A DNA stretch of 64,000 nucleotides. Source: Nonomuraea polychroma. GTDB taxonomy: Bacteria; Actinomycetota; Actinomycetes; Streptosporangiales; Streptosporangiaceae. A program made the translations under genes and the position numbers. Numbering within the stretch: position 1 is the first letter of the stretch; every line of letters begins with the position of its first letter. Below, piece by piece: positions 9,022 through 17,580 of the stretch. Location of the stretch: positions 8,335,501 through 8,399,500 of the forward strand of contig NZ_SAUN01000001.1 of NCBI RefSeq assembly GCF_004011505.1. Reading direction: 5' to 3'. Under the pieces are notes generated by a model. The model searched no databases, was not told the DNA's origin, and saw only the letters and a list, made by a program, of their open reading frames with translations.

Positions 9022-9652
9022 GGACGGCCAGCACCCGCCGGTGGTCGTCGTCGGCCTCGGTCAGCCCCAGCTTGGTGAGGATGCTGCGTACGTGCTTCTC
9101 CACCGTGCCCTCGGTCACCCACAACCGACGTGCGATGCCGGCGTTGGAGCGGCCCTCGGCCATCAGAGCCAGCACCTCTCGCTCCCTGGCGCTGAGCACG
9201 TCCAGCGGGTCGTCGCGGCGCCGGGCCGACACGAGCTCTTGGACGAGGGCCGGGTCGACGACCGAGCCGCCCCTGGCGATGCGCCGTACTGTGTCGACGA
9301 ACTCCTCCACGTCGGTGACCCGGCTCTTGAGCAGGTAACCGATGCCGCCGCCGCTGGCCAGCAAGCGCATGGCGTGCTCGGCTTCGGCGTGCGCGGACAG
9401 CACCAGGATGCCGACCTCGGGATGCTCTTCCCGGATCTTGGCGGCCGCCTGCAGCCCTTCGACCGTGTTGGTCGGCGGCATGCGGATGTCCACGATCGCC
9501 AGCGCCGGCTGGGCCTCGCGTACCAGCTCCAGCAGCTGCTCGCCATCGCCGGCCTGTCCGACCACGTCCAGGCCGGAACGCTGCAGCAGGCTGGCGAGCC
9601 CCTCGCGCAGCAATACGTCGTCGTCGGCGAGAACCACTCCAGTACTGGTCAC
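8999..9652 (-). CDS. NarL/FixJ-family response regulator
   Basis: A two-domain regulator of 217 residues. The receiver domain has DDD near residues 10-12, phosphoacceptor Asp55 in AIVDIRMPP, a Ser in VLSAHA and Lys in LLKSRV. A LuxR-type helix-turn-helix follows: LSAREREVLALMAEGRSNA then VTEGTVEKHVRSILTKLGL. It starts at GTG 9652, only 44 bases from the divergent histidine kinase gene, which is the likely partner. No ATG is available in frame within the plausible start region. Its 3' end overlaps the receiver-only gene by 23 bases. Confidence 0.9.
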   Translation of the reverse strand: MTSTGVVLADDDVLLREGLASLLQRSGLDVVGQAGDGEQLLELVREAQPALAIVDIRMPPTNTVEGLQAAAKIREEHPEVGILVLSAHAEAEHAMRLLASGGGIGYLLKSRVTDVEEFVDTVRRIARGGSVVDPALVQELVSARRRDDPLDVLSAREREVLALMAEGRSNAGIARRLWVTEGTVEKHVRSILTKLGLTEADDDHRRVLAVLTFLDAR

Positions 9653-9696
9653 ACCAGCATTATCGGACCCTCTCCGGCGGCCGGTACACTCCCGCC

Positions 9697-11139
9697 ATGG
9701 GCGTCGGCCGGGCACCGCGGCCGGCGAGCAACGCCGGTCATGGCTTGACACTGCGTGCCGTGGCGACGGGAGCCGTGCTCGCGCTCATCGTGGGCGGTGC
9801 GTTCGCCGTCCTGCTGGCCTCGATCTCCGACCTGCGCCAAGCCCAGCTCCGCGAGCAACGCTCCGCAGAGGTCATGACCATGGCCAACCGGCTGGAACGT
9901 CTGATCATCGACATGGAGACGGGCCAGCGCGGCTTCGCCCTCACCGGCCAGGAACAGTTCCTCCAGCCGTGGCGCGACGCCATCGCGGTCTTCCCGGGGC
10001 GGGCGAGCGCGCTGGAGCGGCTGGTGGCCGACGTCCCCGCCCAGCAGGACTTGGCCAGGGAGATCACCGCCGCGGGCAGCTCCTACATCAACGACTACTC
10101 CGTCCCTCTGGTCGCGGCCCTCCGCCGCGGCTCCTCCAGCGAGGGCGCCGCGGCGACCGTGCCGGCGACCTTGGAGGGAAAACGCCGGGTGGACGCGATG
10201 CGCGGCGACTTCGACGAGCTGGTGGCGTCCGCGCGGTCGCTGACCAGGACCGAGCGGCAGCGCACCGACGCGGCGGCGCGCCGGGCGATCGCCGTGGGAG
10301 TGGCGGGCCTGATCGCGTCGGTCGCCCTGATCGGCGCCTACTCCGGCTACCTCACCCGAGCGGTGGTCTTCCCGGTGCGCCGCGTTGCCGGAGCCGCCGC
10401 GCGGCTGGCGGCCGGCGAGCTCCAGGCACGCGTGCCCGAGCGCGGCGTCGGCGAGATCGGCGTGCTCGAACGCGGCTTCAACACGATGGCGGAAACCCTG
10501 GCCCGCCAGCGGGAGGAGCTGGCCGCCTCCCGCTCGCGTATCGTCACCTCCGCCGACCAGGCCCGCCGCCGCATCGAACGCGACCTGCACGACGGCATCC
10601 AGCAGCGGCTGGTCTCGCTCGTGCTGGACGTGCGCGCCGCCCAGGCCACGTTGCCGCCGGACCGGCCGGAACTCGGCGAACCGCTCGACCAGCTGGCCGA
10701 CGGGCTGAGGGAGGCGGTCGACGAACTGCGCGAGATCTCCCACGGCATCCACCCGGCGATCCTGACCGAGGCCGGACTGGGCCCGGCGTTGAAGGCGCTG
10801 GCCCGCCGCAGCCCTGTGCCGGTCGAGCTCAAGGTGAACGTGGCGGACCGGCTGCCCGAACCCGTGGAGGTGGCCGCCTACTACGTCGTCTCCGAGGCGC
10901 TCACCAACACGGCCAAACACGCCCGCGCGACGTACGCGATGGTTCGGGCGCATCTGGATGAGGGCGTTCTGCGGCTGGAGATGCAGGACGACGGCGTTGG
11001 CGGCGCTGTAGCCGGCCAAGGATCCGGGCTCATCGGGCTCGCCGACCGCGTCGAGGCGCTGGGCGGCACGTTCACCCTGCTCAGCCCTCCCACCCAGGGC
11101 ACCACGCTGCACGCCGACCTCCCCGTCCCCGGCCGCTGA
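9697..11139 (+). CDS. CHASE3 sensor histidine kinase (HisKA_3 type)
   Basis: A membrane kinase of 480 residues. Transmembrane helix at about 20-42, an extracytoplasmic CHASE3 domain (LIIDMETGQRGFALTGQEQF, about 45-185), second helix at 197-219, HAMP at 220-272, then a NarX-type dimerisation helix with His298 in RIERDLHDGIQQRLV. The HATPase domain has NTAKHA, DDGVGG and GLADRVEALGG. Such kinases pair with NarL-type regulators, here encoded divergently 44 bases away. The sensed signal is unknown. Its stop codon lies in an imperfect 40-bp tandem repeat (11113-11192). Confidence 0.93.
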   Translation: MGVGRAPRPASNAGHGLTLRAVATGAVLALIVGGAFAVLLASISDLRQAQLREQRSAEVMTMANRLERLIIDMETGQRGFALTGQEQFLQPWRDAIAVFPGRASALERLVADVPAQQDLAREITAAGSSYINDYSVPLVAALRRGSSSEGAAATVPATLEGKRRVDAMRGDFDELVASARSLTRTERQRTDAAARRAIAVGVAGLIASVALIGAYSGYLTRAVVFPVRRVAGAAARLAAGELQARVPERGVGEIGVLERGFNTMAETLARQREELAASRSRIVTSADQARRRIERDLHDGIQQRLVSLVLDVRAAQATLPPDRPELGEPLDQLADGLREAVDELREISHGIHPAILTEAGLGPALKALARRSPVPVELKVNVADRLPEPVEVAAYYVVSEALTNTAKHARATYAMVRAHLDEGVLRLEMQDDGVGGAVAGQGSGLIGLADRVEALGGTFTLLSPPTQGTTLHADLPVPGR

Positions 11140-11192
11140 CCGGGACACCAGGGCCGACCTCCCCGTCCCCCGCAGCTGACCGGGACGCCAGG
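11113..11192. repeat. 40-bp tandem repeat (two copies) over the 3' end of the histidine kinase gene
   Basis: Two adjacent 40-base units, 11113-11152 and 11153-11192, differ at about three positions. The first includes the kinase stop codon; the second repeats that stop context downstream. A third, weaker echo (CCGGGATGGCCG..GGGAC) follows up to about 11234. It looks like a recent local duplication and has no evident function. Confidence 0.8.
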
Positions 11193-11299
11193 ATTCCAGC
11201 CAGCCGGTATCCGGGATGGCCGCTGGCCGGGACGACAATCCGGCCGACGGCGCACATCCTGGTGAAAGCCCCGGGGCACCCCCCCGAAAGGAGCACGCC

Positions 11300-12226
11300 A
11301 TGAACCTCTTGCCCACCACCTCCACCGAGGTTGCGCCCCACCCCTGGATCAGGCGACCACAGCCCGGCCCCGGCTGGATCCGGATCTTCCTCGGGGGGTT
11401 GGTGCTGTGGGTGGCGACCGTGGTGGTCACGTTCGTCACGCAAAACAAGAACCTGGTTCCGACCATCATCCTGGTCGGCAGCTTCCTGGTTCCCGTCACG
11501 TTCGTCACCTTCGCCTTCCGGCGCGCCGACGCGGTCGTCACCGCCCAGCGCGTCTTCTCCGCGTTCGTCTACGGCGGCGTGCTGGGCGTGCTGGGCGCCT
11601 CGCTCCTGGAGTCGACCCTGCTGACGCACGTGTCGGGCTGGACGTACCTCGTGATCGGGATGATCGAGGAAGGGGTCAAGCTGGCCGCACTATGGCTGAT
11701 CGCCCGCCGCCTGCCCTTCTACACCGCACGCGACGGCATGGTGCTCGGCGCGGCCGTGGGCTTCGGCTTTGCCGCGTTCGAAAGCGCCGGGTACGCCTTC
11801 AACGCGCTGTTCACCTCCAGCGGCCTGTCGCTGCTCAACCTGGTCGAGACCGAGGCGTTGCGCGCGGTGCTCGCCCCGGTCGGGCACGGCCTGTGGACCG
11901 CGCTGCTGGGCGGCGCCCTGTTCGCGACCGCTTCGCGCAGCCGCAGCGGGCGGCCCCGGCTGCGGCCTCCAGTCGTCGGCTGGTACGTCGTGGTGGTCCT
12001 GCTGCACGCCCTGTGGGATGCCTCGCAGGTCGTGGCGGTGTGGCTGACGCTGTTCCTTACCGGTACGAAGGCCCAGTGGGCGGCGATCACCCGACTGGGC
12101 GAGCTGCCCGGCGTCACCCAGCCGCAGGTGCACCTGTTCACAGTGGTGAGCTGGACCCTGCTGGCGCTGGACGGGCTGATCGGTCTTGCCCTGCTCCTGC
12201 TGCGGTCGCTCTCGCTCCGCCGATGA
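11300..12226 (+). CDS. PrsW-family intramembrane metalloprotease
   Basis: A protein of 308 residues with about eight transmembrane helices. Family motifs are visible in order: MIEEGVKLAALW (EExxK), GFGFAAFESAGYAF (FxxxE), PVGHGLWTAL (H) and LLHALWDASQ (H), the putative metal-binding and catalytic residues of the PrsW/CPBP-like superfamily. In Bacillus, PrsW cleaves the anti-sigma factor RsiW; the substrate here is unknown. ATG 11300 has AAAGGAG 7 bases upstream. The SARP gene begins 56 bases downstream on the same strand. Several ECF sigma factors occur in the window, but none has an obvious membrane anti-sigma factor beside it. Confidence 0.85.
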   Translation: MNLLPTTSTEVAPHPWIRRPQPGPGWIRIFLGGLVLWVATVVVTFVTQNKNLVPTIILVGSFLVPVTFVTFAFRRADAVVTAQRVFSAFVYGGVLGVLGASLLESTLLTHVSGWTYLVIGMIEEGVKLAALWLIARRLPFYTARDGMVLGAAVGFGFAAFESAGYAFNALFTSSGLSLLNLVETEALRAVLAPVGHGLWTALLGGALFATASRSRSGRPRLRPPVVGWYVVVVLLHALWDASQVVAVWLTLFLTGTKAQWAAITRLGELPGVTQPQVHLFTVVSWTLLALDGLIGLALLLLRSLSLRR

Positions 12227-12282
12227 CGGGCGGGCATGCTGTCCGATCATGCCGTCGGAACCCGCCCCGTAAGCTGGGGTGT

Positions 12283-15200
12283 GTGGCTCCGGTGCTGATC
12301 CTGCTCGACGGCGTCCGCTGGCGAGGCTCGCGCGTGGTCGGCGACCGTGCGCAGACCCTGCTGGCGGTGCTCGCGCTGCACGGACGATCAGGCACCAGTG
12401 ACCGGCGGTTGATCGAGGAGCTGTGGCGTGACGAACCGCCGGCCAACCCCACGAAGGCGTTGCAAGTGGTGGTCTCCCGGACTCGGGCCGCGACCTGCGC
12501 CGACGCCGTGGTGCGGACGGCGCGCGGTTACCGGCTCGGGCTTCCGGACGATCAAGTGGACGCGCTTCTGCTCGGCGATCTGGTGCAACGAGCGCGTAGA
12601 GCGCTGGGTGAGGGCGAGGCCGCCGTCGCGCAGCGTCTCGCCGAAGAGGCGATAGACCTTGCGGCGAACGGCCTGGCGACGTCCACCGGCCCCCTTGCCG
12701 ACCTGATGGCCGTCGCCGCCGGACAGCTGGCCGAGGCGCGCCACGTACTGGCCGTCGCGCGAGGCAGCAGCGGCGACCACACAGGCGCGTTGCCCCTGCT
12801 GGAGCAGGCAGTGGCTGTACGACCGTACGATGAAGAACTGCTCGCATGCCTGCTGCGCAGCGAGGCCGCGGTACGCGGGGCGGCCGCGGCGCTGGAACGC
12901 TACGAGCGCTATCGCACCGGCTTGGCCGAGCGCCTCGGCACAGATCCCGGGCCCGAGCTCGCCCGCGTCCATGCCGGATTGCTGGCCGCAGATCGGCCGG
13001 TCCGCGAGGGCATCCTGTTCGACGGCTCCTCGCTGCTCGGCCGCGACGACGACATCCGCGCGATCCAGGCCTTGTTGCAGAACAACCGGGTGCTCTCCAT
13101 CATCGGTCCGGGTGGGCTGGGCAAGACGCGGCTGGCCCACGTGGTGGGCAGGAACGCCGCGCAACCCATCGCCCACTTCGTCGAGCTCGTCGGTGTCTCC
13201 TCACCCGAGGGCGTGGTCGGCGAGGTCGGCTCGGCGCTCGGGGTTCGCGACTCGGTCAGCGGGCGGCGCGTCCTCACCCCCGAACAACGCGCCGACGTTC
13301 GCACCCGGATCGCCCAGCACCTCAACCAGGCGCCGGCACTGCTCATCCTGGACAACTGCGAGCACGTGATCGAGGCCGTCGCCGACCTGGTCGCCTTCCT
13401 CACCGCCACCACCCGTGACCTGCGGGTGCTCACCACCTCCCGCGCCCCCTTGTCGATCCCCGCCGAGCGGGTCTACCTTCTGGGCGAGCTGCGGCCCGGC
13501 GACGCCGTGGAGCTGTTCCGGCAGCGCGCCGTAGCCGCACGCCCCGATGTGCGGATCGATGAGAAGACGGCCGTCGAGATCGTCACCCGGCTCGACGGGC
13601 TGCCGCTCGCGATCGAGCTGGCCGCGGCCAAGGTGCGCGTGATGTCCGTGGAGGAGATCGGGCGGCGCTTGGCGGACCGGTTCGCCCTGCTGCGCGGCGG
13701 GAATCGCAGCGCTCCCGACCGGCACCAGACGCTCCTCGCGGTCATCGACTGGTCCTGGAACCTGCTGAACGATCCGGAACAGCGGGCCCTGCGCTGGCTC
13801 TCGCTCTTCGGCGACGGCTTCACGCTGGCCGCTGCCGAGCACGTGCTGGGGGCCGACGCTCTGCATGCCGTACAGGCACTGACCGAGCAGTCCCTGCTGA
13901 CCGTCCGGGAGACCAGGTACGGCCTTCGCTACCGGATGCTGGAGACGGTCAGGGAGTTCGGCCGGATGCGATTGCTGGAGGCCGGCGACGATGAGACAGC
14001 GCGGGCGGCGCAACGGGCTTGGGCAACGGATTACGCCCTGGAGAACGGCGCCGTGCTGTTCGGCCCTTCCCAGCTCGCGGCCGTCGACGCGCTGCGGGCC
14101 GAGGAGAGCAACCTGGCCGAGCTGCTCCGCCAGGCGCTCGGTGAGCCCCACCCGGCCACGGCGGTCCAACTGCTGGCCGGAGTAGGTGCGCTGTGGACAG
14201 TCCGCGGCGACCACCCCAGGATCATCACCCTCAGAGAGGCGATCACGCAGGCGGTCACCGACTGGTATCCGCCGCCAGAGCTTGAAGACGTGACCCGGGT
14301 GGCCCTGCTGGTCGCTCTCATGAACATCATGGTCCTCACCGACCATCGCGACGAGGGACTGGCCGCCCTGCTCAGCAGGCTGCCCGTCCGTGACACAACG
14401 GACACCCGCATCGCGGCAATGGCTACGGTGATGCTCGCATGCGACCCATCCGAAGGCGCCGATTTCCACCACCGGCTCGAGAAACTCTCCAGGAGCGCCG
14501 ACCGTGACGTAGCGCTGATGGCGGCGCAGATGAGATCCCACATCCTGGAGAACGCGGGCGACCCGGCAGGGGCAGTCGCGGCAGCCGAGCGAGCTCTGGC
14601 ACTGATACGCGAGGACGACGGACCGTGGTTCGCGGCGACCTTGCATGCCATACTGGCGCACCTGCTCATGCGGCTCGGCGACCACCGGCGGGCGGTCGGC
14701 CACGCGCGCACCGCCCTTCCGGTTCTGAGCCGGTTCGGCGCCACGGACGACGAGACTCAGCTACGGTCAGTGCTGATGGTGGCCGCGCTCGCCGAAGGCG
14801 ACCTTGCGACCGCGGAAGCCGAGCTCATGGAGATCTCTCGGATGAGCGACAGCGAGGCGGTCCTCGGCGGGCTGGCGATCGTCCCGCTGTGCGCCGCCGA
14901 ACTCGCCCTCGCCCGCGGCCAGACCGCCGACGCTCTGGCGGAATACCGCTTGGCCGTAGAACGGGCACGTGACATGCGCCTGCCCGGGATGCCGCAGACA
15001 GGATTCGAGCCGTGGGTGGTCACCGCCGAGGCACGCGCCCTGACGGCGCACGCCTACCACGCCGGGCCGGCAGACCTCTCGTACGGCGAAGAGTTGTTTC
15101 ACTCCTGTGCCTCGGTCCGTGCCAACGACGTGCTGTCCGCGGGAAGCCCTTCCCTCGACTACCCGGTGTGGGGGTCGATGCTTTTCGCCTTCGGCGTCTG

Positions 15201-15561
15201 GGGGCTGTTGCGCGGTGCCATGGCGCCCGGCGACGCGGTCAGGTTGCTGGTGCTGGCCGAGCGGTTCGCCTACAACCACATGCCCAGCATGTCCTTCGAG
15301 CGGATCGAACCGTACGCCGAAGAGGCCGCGCCCGGGATGATCGCCGCCGTGCGCGCCCAGTACGGCGATCGGCGTGGCGCGGACCTTCTCGACGAGGCAC
15401 GCAGGCTCGTCGAGAAGGTGTCAGATGTGCCGCTTGTAGCTGCGCACCGACAGCGGCGCGAAGATCGCGATGACGACCAGGCAGGCCACGAGCGTCCAGG
15501 CCACCGCTCCGCTGACGAGACCGCTGTTGGCCAGGTCACGAGCGGCCGTGACCAGGTGTGA
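12283..15561 (+). CDS. AfsR-like SARP transcriptional regulator (wHTH-BTAD-NB-ARC-TPR)
   Basis: A large regulator of 1,092 residues. An OmpR-type winged helix occupies about residues 1-95 (LIEELWRDEPPANP, RGYRLGLP), a bacterial transcriptional activator domain about 95-240, then a STAND/NB-ARC ATPase with Walker A GPGGLGKTR near 275 and Walker B LLILDNCEHV near 352. The C-terminal half is helical with TPR-like repeats. Such SARPs activate secondary-metabolism or export genes from direct-repeat operators. GTG 12283 is chosen because it starts exactly at the winged helix. The last 141 bases lie antisense to the ABC permease, and the last 47 residues look non-native, suggesting loss of an earlier stop. 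Confidence 0.88.
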   Translation: MAPVLILLDGVRWRGSRVVGDRAQTLLAVLALHGRSGTSDRRLIEELWRDEPPANPTKALQVVVSRTRAATCADAVVRTARGYRLGLPDDQVDALLLGDLVQRARRALGEGEAAVAQRLAEEAIDLAANGLATSTGPLADLMAVAAGQLAEARHVLAVARGSSGDHTGALPLLEQAVAVRPYDEELLACLLRSEAAVRGAAAALERYERYRTGLAERLGTDPGPELARVHAGLLAADRPVREGILFDGSSLLGRDDDIRAIQALLQNNRVLSIIGPGGLGKTRLAHVVGRNAAQPIAHFVELVGVSSPEGVVGEVGSALGVRDSVSGRRVLTPEQRADVRTRIAQHLNQAPALLILDNCEHVIEAVADLVAFLTATTRDLRVLTTSRAPLSIPAERVYLLGELRPGDAVELFRQRAVAARPDVRIDEKTAVEIVTRLDGLPLAIELAAAKVRVMSVEEIGRRLADRFALLRGGNRSAPDRHQTLLAVIDWSWNLLNDPEQRALRWLSLFGDGFTLAAAEHVLGADALHAVQALTEQSLLTVRETRYGLRYRMLETVREFGRMRLLEAGDDETARAAQRAWATDYALENGAVLFGPSQLAAVDALRAEESNLAELLRQALGEPHPATAVQLLAGVGALWTVRGDHPRIITLREAITQAVTDWYPPPELEDVTRVALLVALMNIMVLTDHRDEGLAALLSRLPVRDTTDTRIAAMATVMLACDPSEGADFHHRLEKLSRSADRDVALMAAQMRSHILENAGDPAGAVAAAERALALIREDDGPWFAATLHAILAHLLMRLGDHRRAVGHARTALPVLSRFGATDDETQLRSVLMVAALAEGDLATAEAELMEISRMSDSEAVLGGLAIVPLCAAELALARGQTADALAEYRLAVERARDMRLPGMPQTGFEPWVVTAEARALTAHAYHAGPADLSYGEELFHSCASVRANDVLSAGSPSLDYPVWGSMLFAFGVWGLLRGAMAPGDAVRLLVLAERFAYNHMPSMSFERIEPYAEEAAPGMIAAVRAQYGDRRGADLLDEARRLVEKVSDVPLVAAHRQRREDRDDDQAGHERPGHRSADETAVGQVTSGRDQV

Positions 15562-16257
15562 GACCGGGTTGATCCGGACGAAGCCGGCAAGCCAGTCCGG
15601 CAGGGTCTCGATCGGAACGAAGGCGTTGGACAGGAACGTCAGCGGGAACAGGATCATCATGGAGATGCCCTGCACGGCCTGGGCGCTTCGGGCAATCGTG
15701 CCGACCCAGGTGAAGACCCACGCCAGCGACCAGCCGGTGAAAATCGCCAGCAGGATCGCGGCGAGCACACCGTGCGCTCCCCCGCCGGGCCGGTAACCCA
15801 TCAGCAGACCCATGCCGAAGGTCAGGGTCGCCGCGATCGTGTACCGCAGCAGGTCGGCCACCATCGGACCGGCCAGCGGCGCGACCCGGGCGATCGGCAA
15901 CGACTTGAACCGGTCGAAAACCCCCTTCTCCATGTCCTCGCGTAGTTGCGTCCCCGTGGCCATGCACGTGGTCAGCACGGTCTGGGCGAGGATGCCCGGA
16001 ATCATCAGCGGCAGATAGCTCTCCACGTCACCAGCGATGGCGCCGCCGAAGATATAGGCGAACATCGCGGTGAACAGGAGGGGCTGCAGCGCCACGTCGA
16101 AGAACTGCTCTGGATTGCGGCGCATCTTCCTGAGAGCCCGCCACGCCATCGTGAGGGTCTGGCTGAACGTCTCCTGCATGGAGACATGCGGCCGGGCGGC
16201 CTCCACACGGTCCGCCGCCCGCACGGTCTCGCGGGCAGGTGCGATCGTGGTGCTCAT
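15421..16257 (-). CDS. ABC-2 type exporter permease (DrrB-like)
   Basis: A permease of 278 residues with six transmembrane helices and the ABC-2 signature region LTFLSNAFVPIETLPDWL, followed by INPVSHLVTAARDL. The N-terminal cytosolic segment precedes MRRNPEQFFDVALQPLLF. This is the DrrB/daunorubicin-exporter layout. The start codon overlaps the stop of the upstream ATPase gene by four bases (ATGA), so the two are made together as one exporter. Substrate unknown; drug or metabolite export is the family role. Its 3' end overlaps the convergent SARP gene by 141 bases. Confidence 0.9.
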   Translation of the reverse strand: MSTTIAPARETVRAADRVEAARPHVSMQETFSQTLTMAWRALRKMRRNPEQFFDVALQPLLFTAMFAYIFGGAIAGDVESYLPLMIPGILAQTVLTTCMATGTQLREDMEKGVFDRFKSLPIARVAPLAGPMVADLLRYTIAATLTFGMGLLMGYRPGGGAHGVLAAILLAIFTGWSLAWVFTWVGTIARSAQAVQGISMMILFPLTFLSNAFVPIETLPDWLAGFVRINPVSHLVTAARDLANSGLVSGAVAWTLVACLVVIAIFAPLSVRSYKRHI

Positions 16258-17276
16258 CGGTTCTCCTTCGCGTCGGTCTCGTTGTCGCCGGCTTCGTGGC
16301 CGGTGAGGGCAAGAAACACCTCGTCCAGGCTGGGCTTGGCCACGCTCACCGAGGAGATCGAGACCCCGGCGGTCCGCAGCGCGATCAGTACGTCGGCTGC
16401 CAGGTCGGCCTGGTCGAGAGCGACGTTGAGCCGGCCCTGCTCCGGGCTGAGAACCGGGTCGGAGCGGAGGACGCGCCGAACGACCTCCACGGCAGCGGGC
16501 ACCTCGCCCGGTTCGGCGAGCAGCAGTTGAAGGGTGGAGTTGCCGACCGTGGTCTTGAGCTGATCAGGGGTTCCCTCGGCCACCTTGCGGCCGTGGTCGA
16601 TCACGGCGATCCGATCGGCGAGCTGGTCGGCCTCGTCGAGGTACTGCGTGGTCAGCAGCACCGTGCAGCCGTCGGCGACCAGGTCGCGAATGGTCTCCCA
16701 CATCTGGCCACGGGTGCGCGGATCAAGACCGGTGGTGGGCTCGTCCAGAAAGATCAGCGGTGGTTTGCTGATCAAGCTGGCGGCCAGGTCGAGGCGCCGC
16801 CGCATGCCGCCGGAGAACTGCGCGATCGGTTTGTCCGCGGCCTCTTCCAGGCCGAACCGGCCGAGCAACTCGGTGGCGATCCGCCGGGCGCGCGCAGAGG
16901 CGACCCCTTGCAGCCGGCCGAAGAGCCAGAGGTTTTCGCGCGCGGTCAGGTTCTCATCGACCGACGCGTACTGTCCGGTGACGCCGACCAGCTGCCGGAT
17001 CACGTGCGGATTGCCGGCCACGTCGACACCGAAGATCTCGGCACGACCGGCGTCGATCTTCAGCAGGGTGGCCAGCATGCGGAGCGTGGTGGTCTTGCCG
17101 GCACCGTTCGGCCCGAGAACGCCGAAGATCTCACCAGGGCGCACAGCCAGGTCGATCCCGTCGACGGCACGCTGATCGCCAAACGACTTCACCAACGCCT
17201 CAGCACGGACTGCGAGGTCGGCTCGCCCGGAGAGTGCGAGCCGGCCCCCGGCGCTGTCATGTTCTGTGATGCTCAT
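16254..17276 (-). CDS. ABC exporter ATP-binding protein (DrrA-like)
   Basis: An ATPase of 340 residues. Walker A GPNGAGKTTTLRML, a Q-loop in VTGQYASVD, signature FSGGMRRRLDLAAS, Walker B LIFLDEPTTGLDP and the switch His in LLTTQYLDEA region are present. A C-terminal extension of about 90 residues (EQGRLNVALDQ, ISSVSVAKPSLDEVFLALTG) is the DrrA C-terminal domain. ATG 17276 is chosen because the 26 upstream in-frame residues fall in a repeat-containing operator region. It is co-transcribed with the permease. Four GTGAAACC-type repeats directly upstream suggest dedicated regulation. Confidence 0.92.
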   Translation of the reverse strand: MSITEHDSAGGRLALSGRADLAVRAEALVKSFGDQRAVDGIDLAVRPGEIFGVLGPNGAGKTTTLRMLATLLKIDAGRAEIFGVDVAGNPHVIRQLVGVTGQYASVDENLTARENLWLFGRLQGVASARARRIATELLGRFGLEEAADKPIAQFSGGMRRRLDLAASLISKPPLIFLDEPTTGLDPRTRGQMWETIRDLVADGCTVLLTTQYLDEADQLADRIAVIDHGRKVAEGTPDQLKTTVGNSTLQLLLAEPGEVPAAVEVVRRVLRSDPVLSPEQGRLNVALDQADLAADVLIALRTAGVSISSVSVAKPSLDEVFLALTGHEAGDNETDAKENR

Positions 17277-17347
17277 GGCTTCACATTCGGCGGCCGAGGT
17301 TTCACGATGCCCTCGACCTGGTTTCACGACTTCGGCATCGGTTTCAC
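17277..17347 (-). promoter_or_regulatory. four direct repeats GTGAAACC/GTGAAGCC upstream of the ABC exporter
   Basis: Read on the plus strand, GGCTTCAC (17277-17284) and GGTTTCAC (17298-17305, 17320-17327, 17340-17347) occur in one orientation with start-to-start distances of 21, 22 and 20 bases. About two helical turns separate the copies, so all face the same side of the DNA. This is the geometry of SARP or other multimeric activator operators. The array ends at the exporter start codon. The candidate binder is the AfsR-like regulator convergent with this operon, which is inference. Confidence 0.55.
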
Positions 17348-17448
17348 CGCTCACCGAAAGGCTCGCCCACCTCGACCAGGCCGAGACCTACGCCGACCAG
17401 GTGGTCGTTATGCGGGACGGGCCGGCATTCGCGTCGGCGGCCGGATCT

Positions 17449-17580
17449 TCATGGCGCGGGGCCGGCGCCGCGGGGATCGAGCAGGATGATGACGGTCAGC
17501 ACGGCGATCCAGGCCACGACTGCGGCCAGCAGAAGCCTGTTCAGGGACGGCCGGCGGCGGGAGGACTTCGGAGTCTTCAC
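17449..17580 (-). CDS. 43-residue single-helix membrane protein coupled to corA
   Basis: A very small gene starting at GTG 17580, which overlaps the corA stop codon by three bases in a GTGA arrangement. The product has a basic N-terminus (KTPKSSRRRPSLNR) followed by one strong transmembrane helix, about residues 15-34, and a short polar tail. The overlap and the helix make it a plausible CorA accessory or regulatory micropeptide, but no family is recognised. It could also be spurious. Confidence 0.5.
   Translation of the reverse strand: MKTPKSSRRRPSLNRLLLAAVVAWIAVLTVIILLDPRGAGPAP

Noticed and set aside
17347..17440. Plus-strand stretch reading QAETYADQVVVMRDG, like the end of an ABC ATPase
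   Set aside because: Only about 15 residues resemble the family and no other motif is nearby; the similarity is too short to call a remnant.
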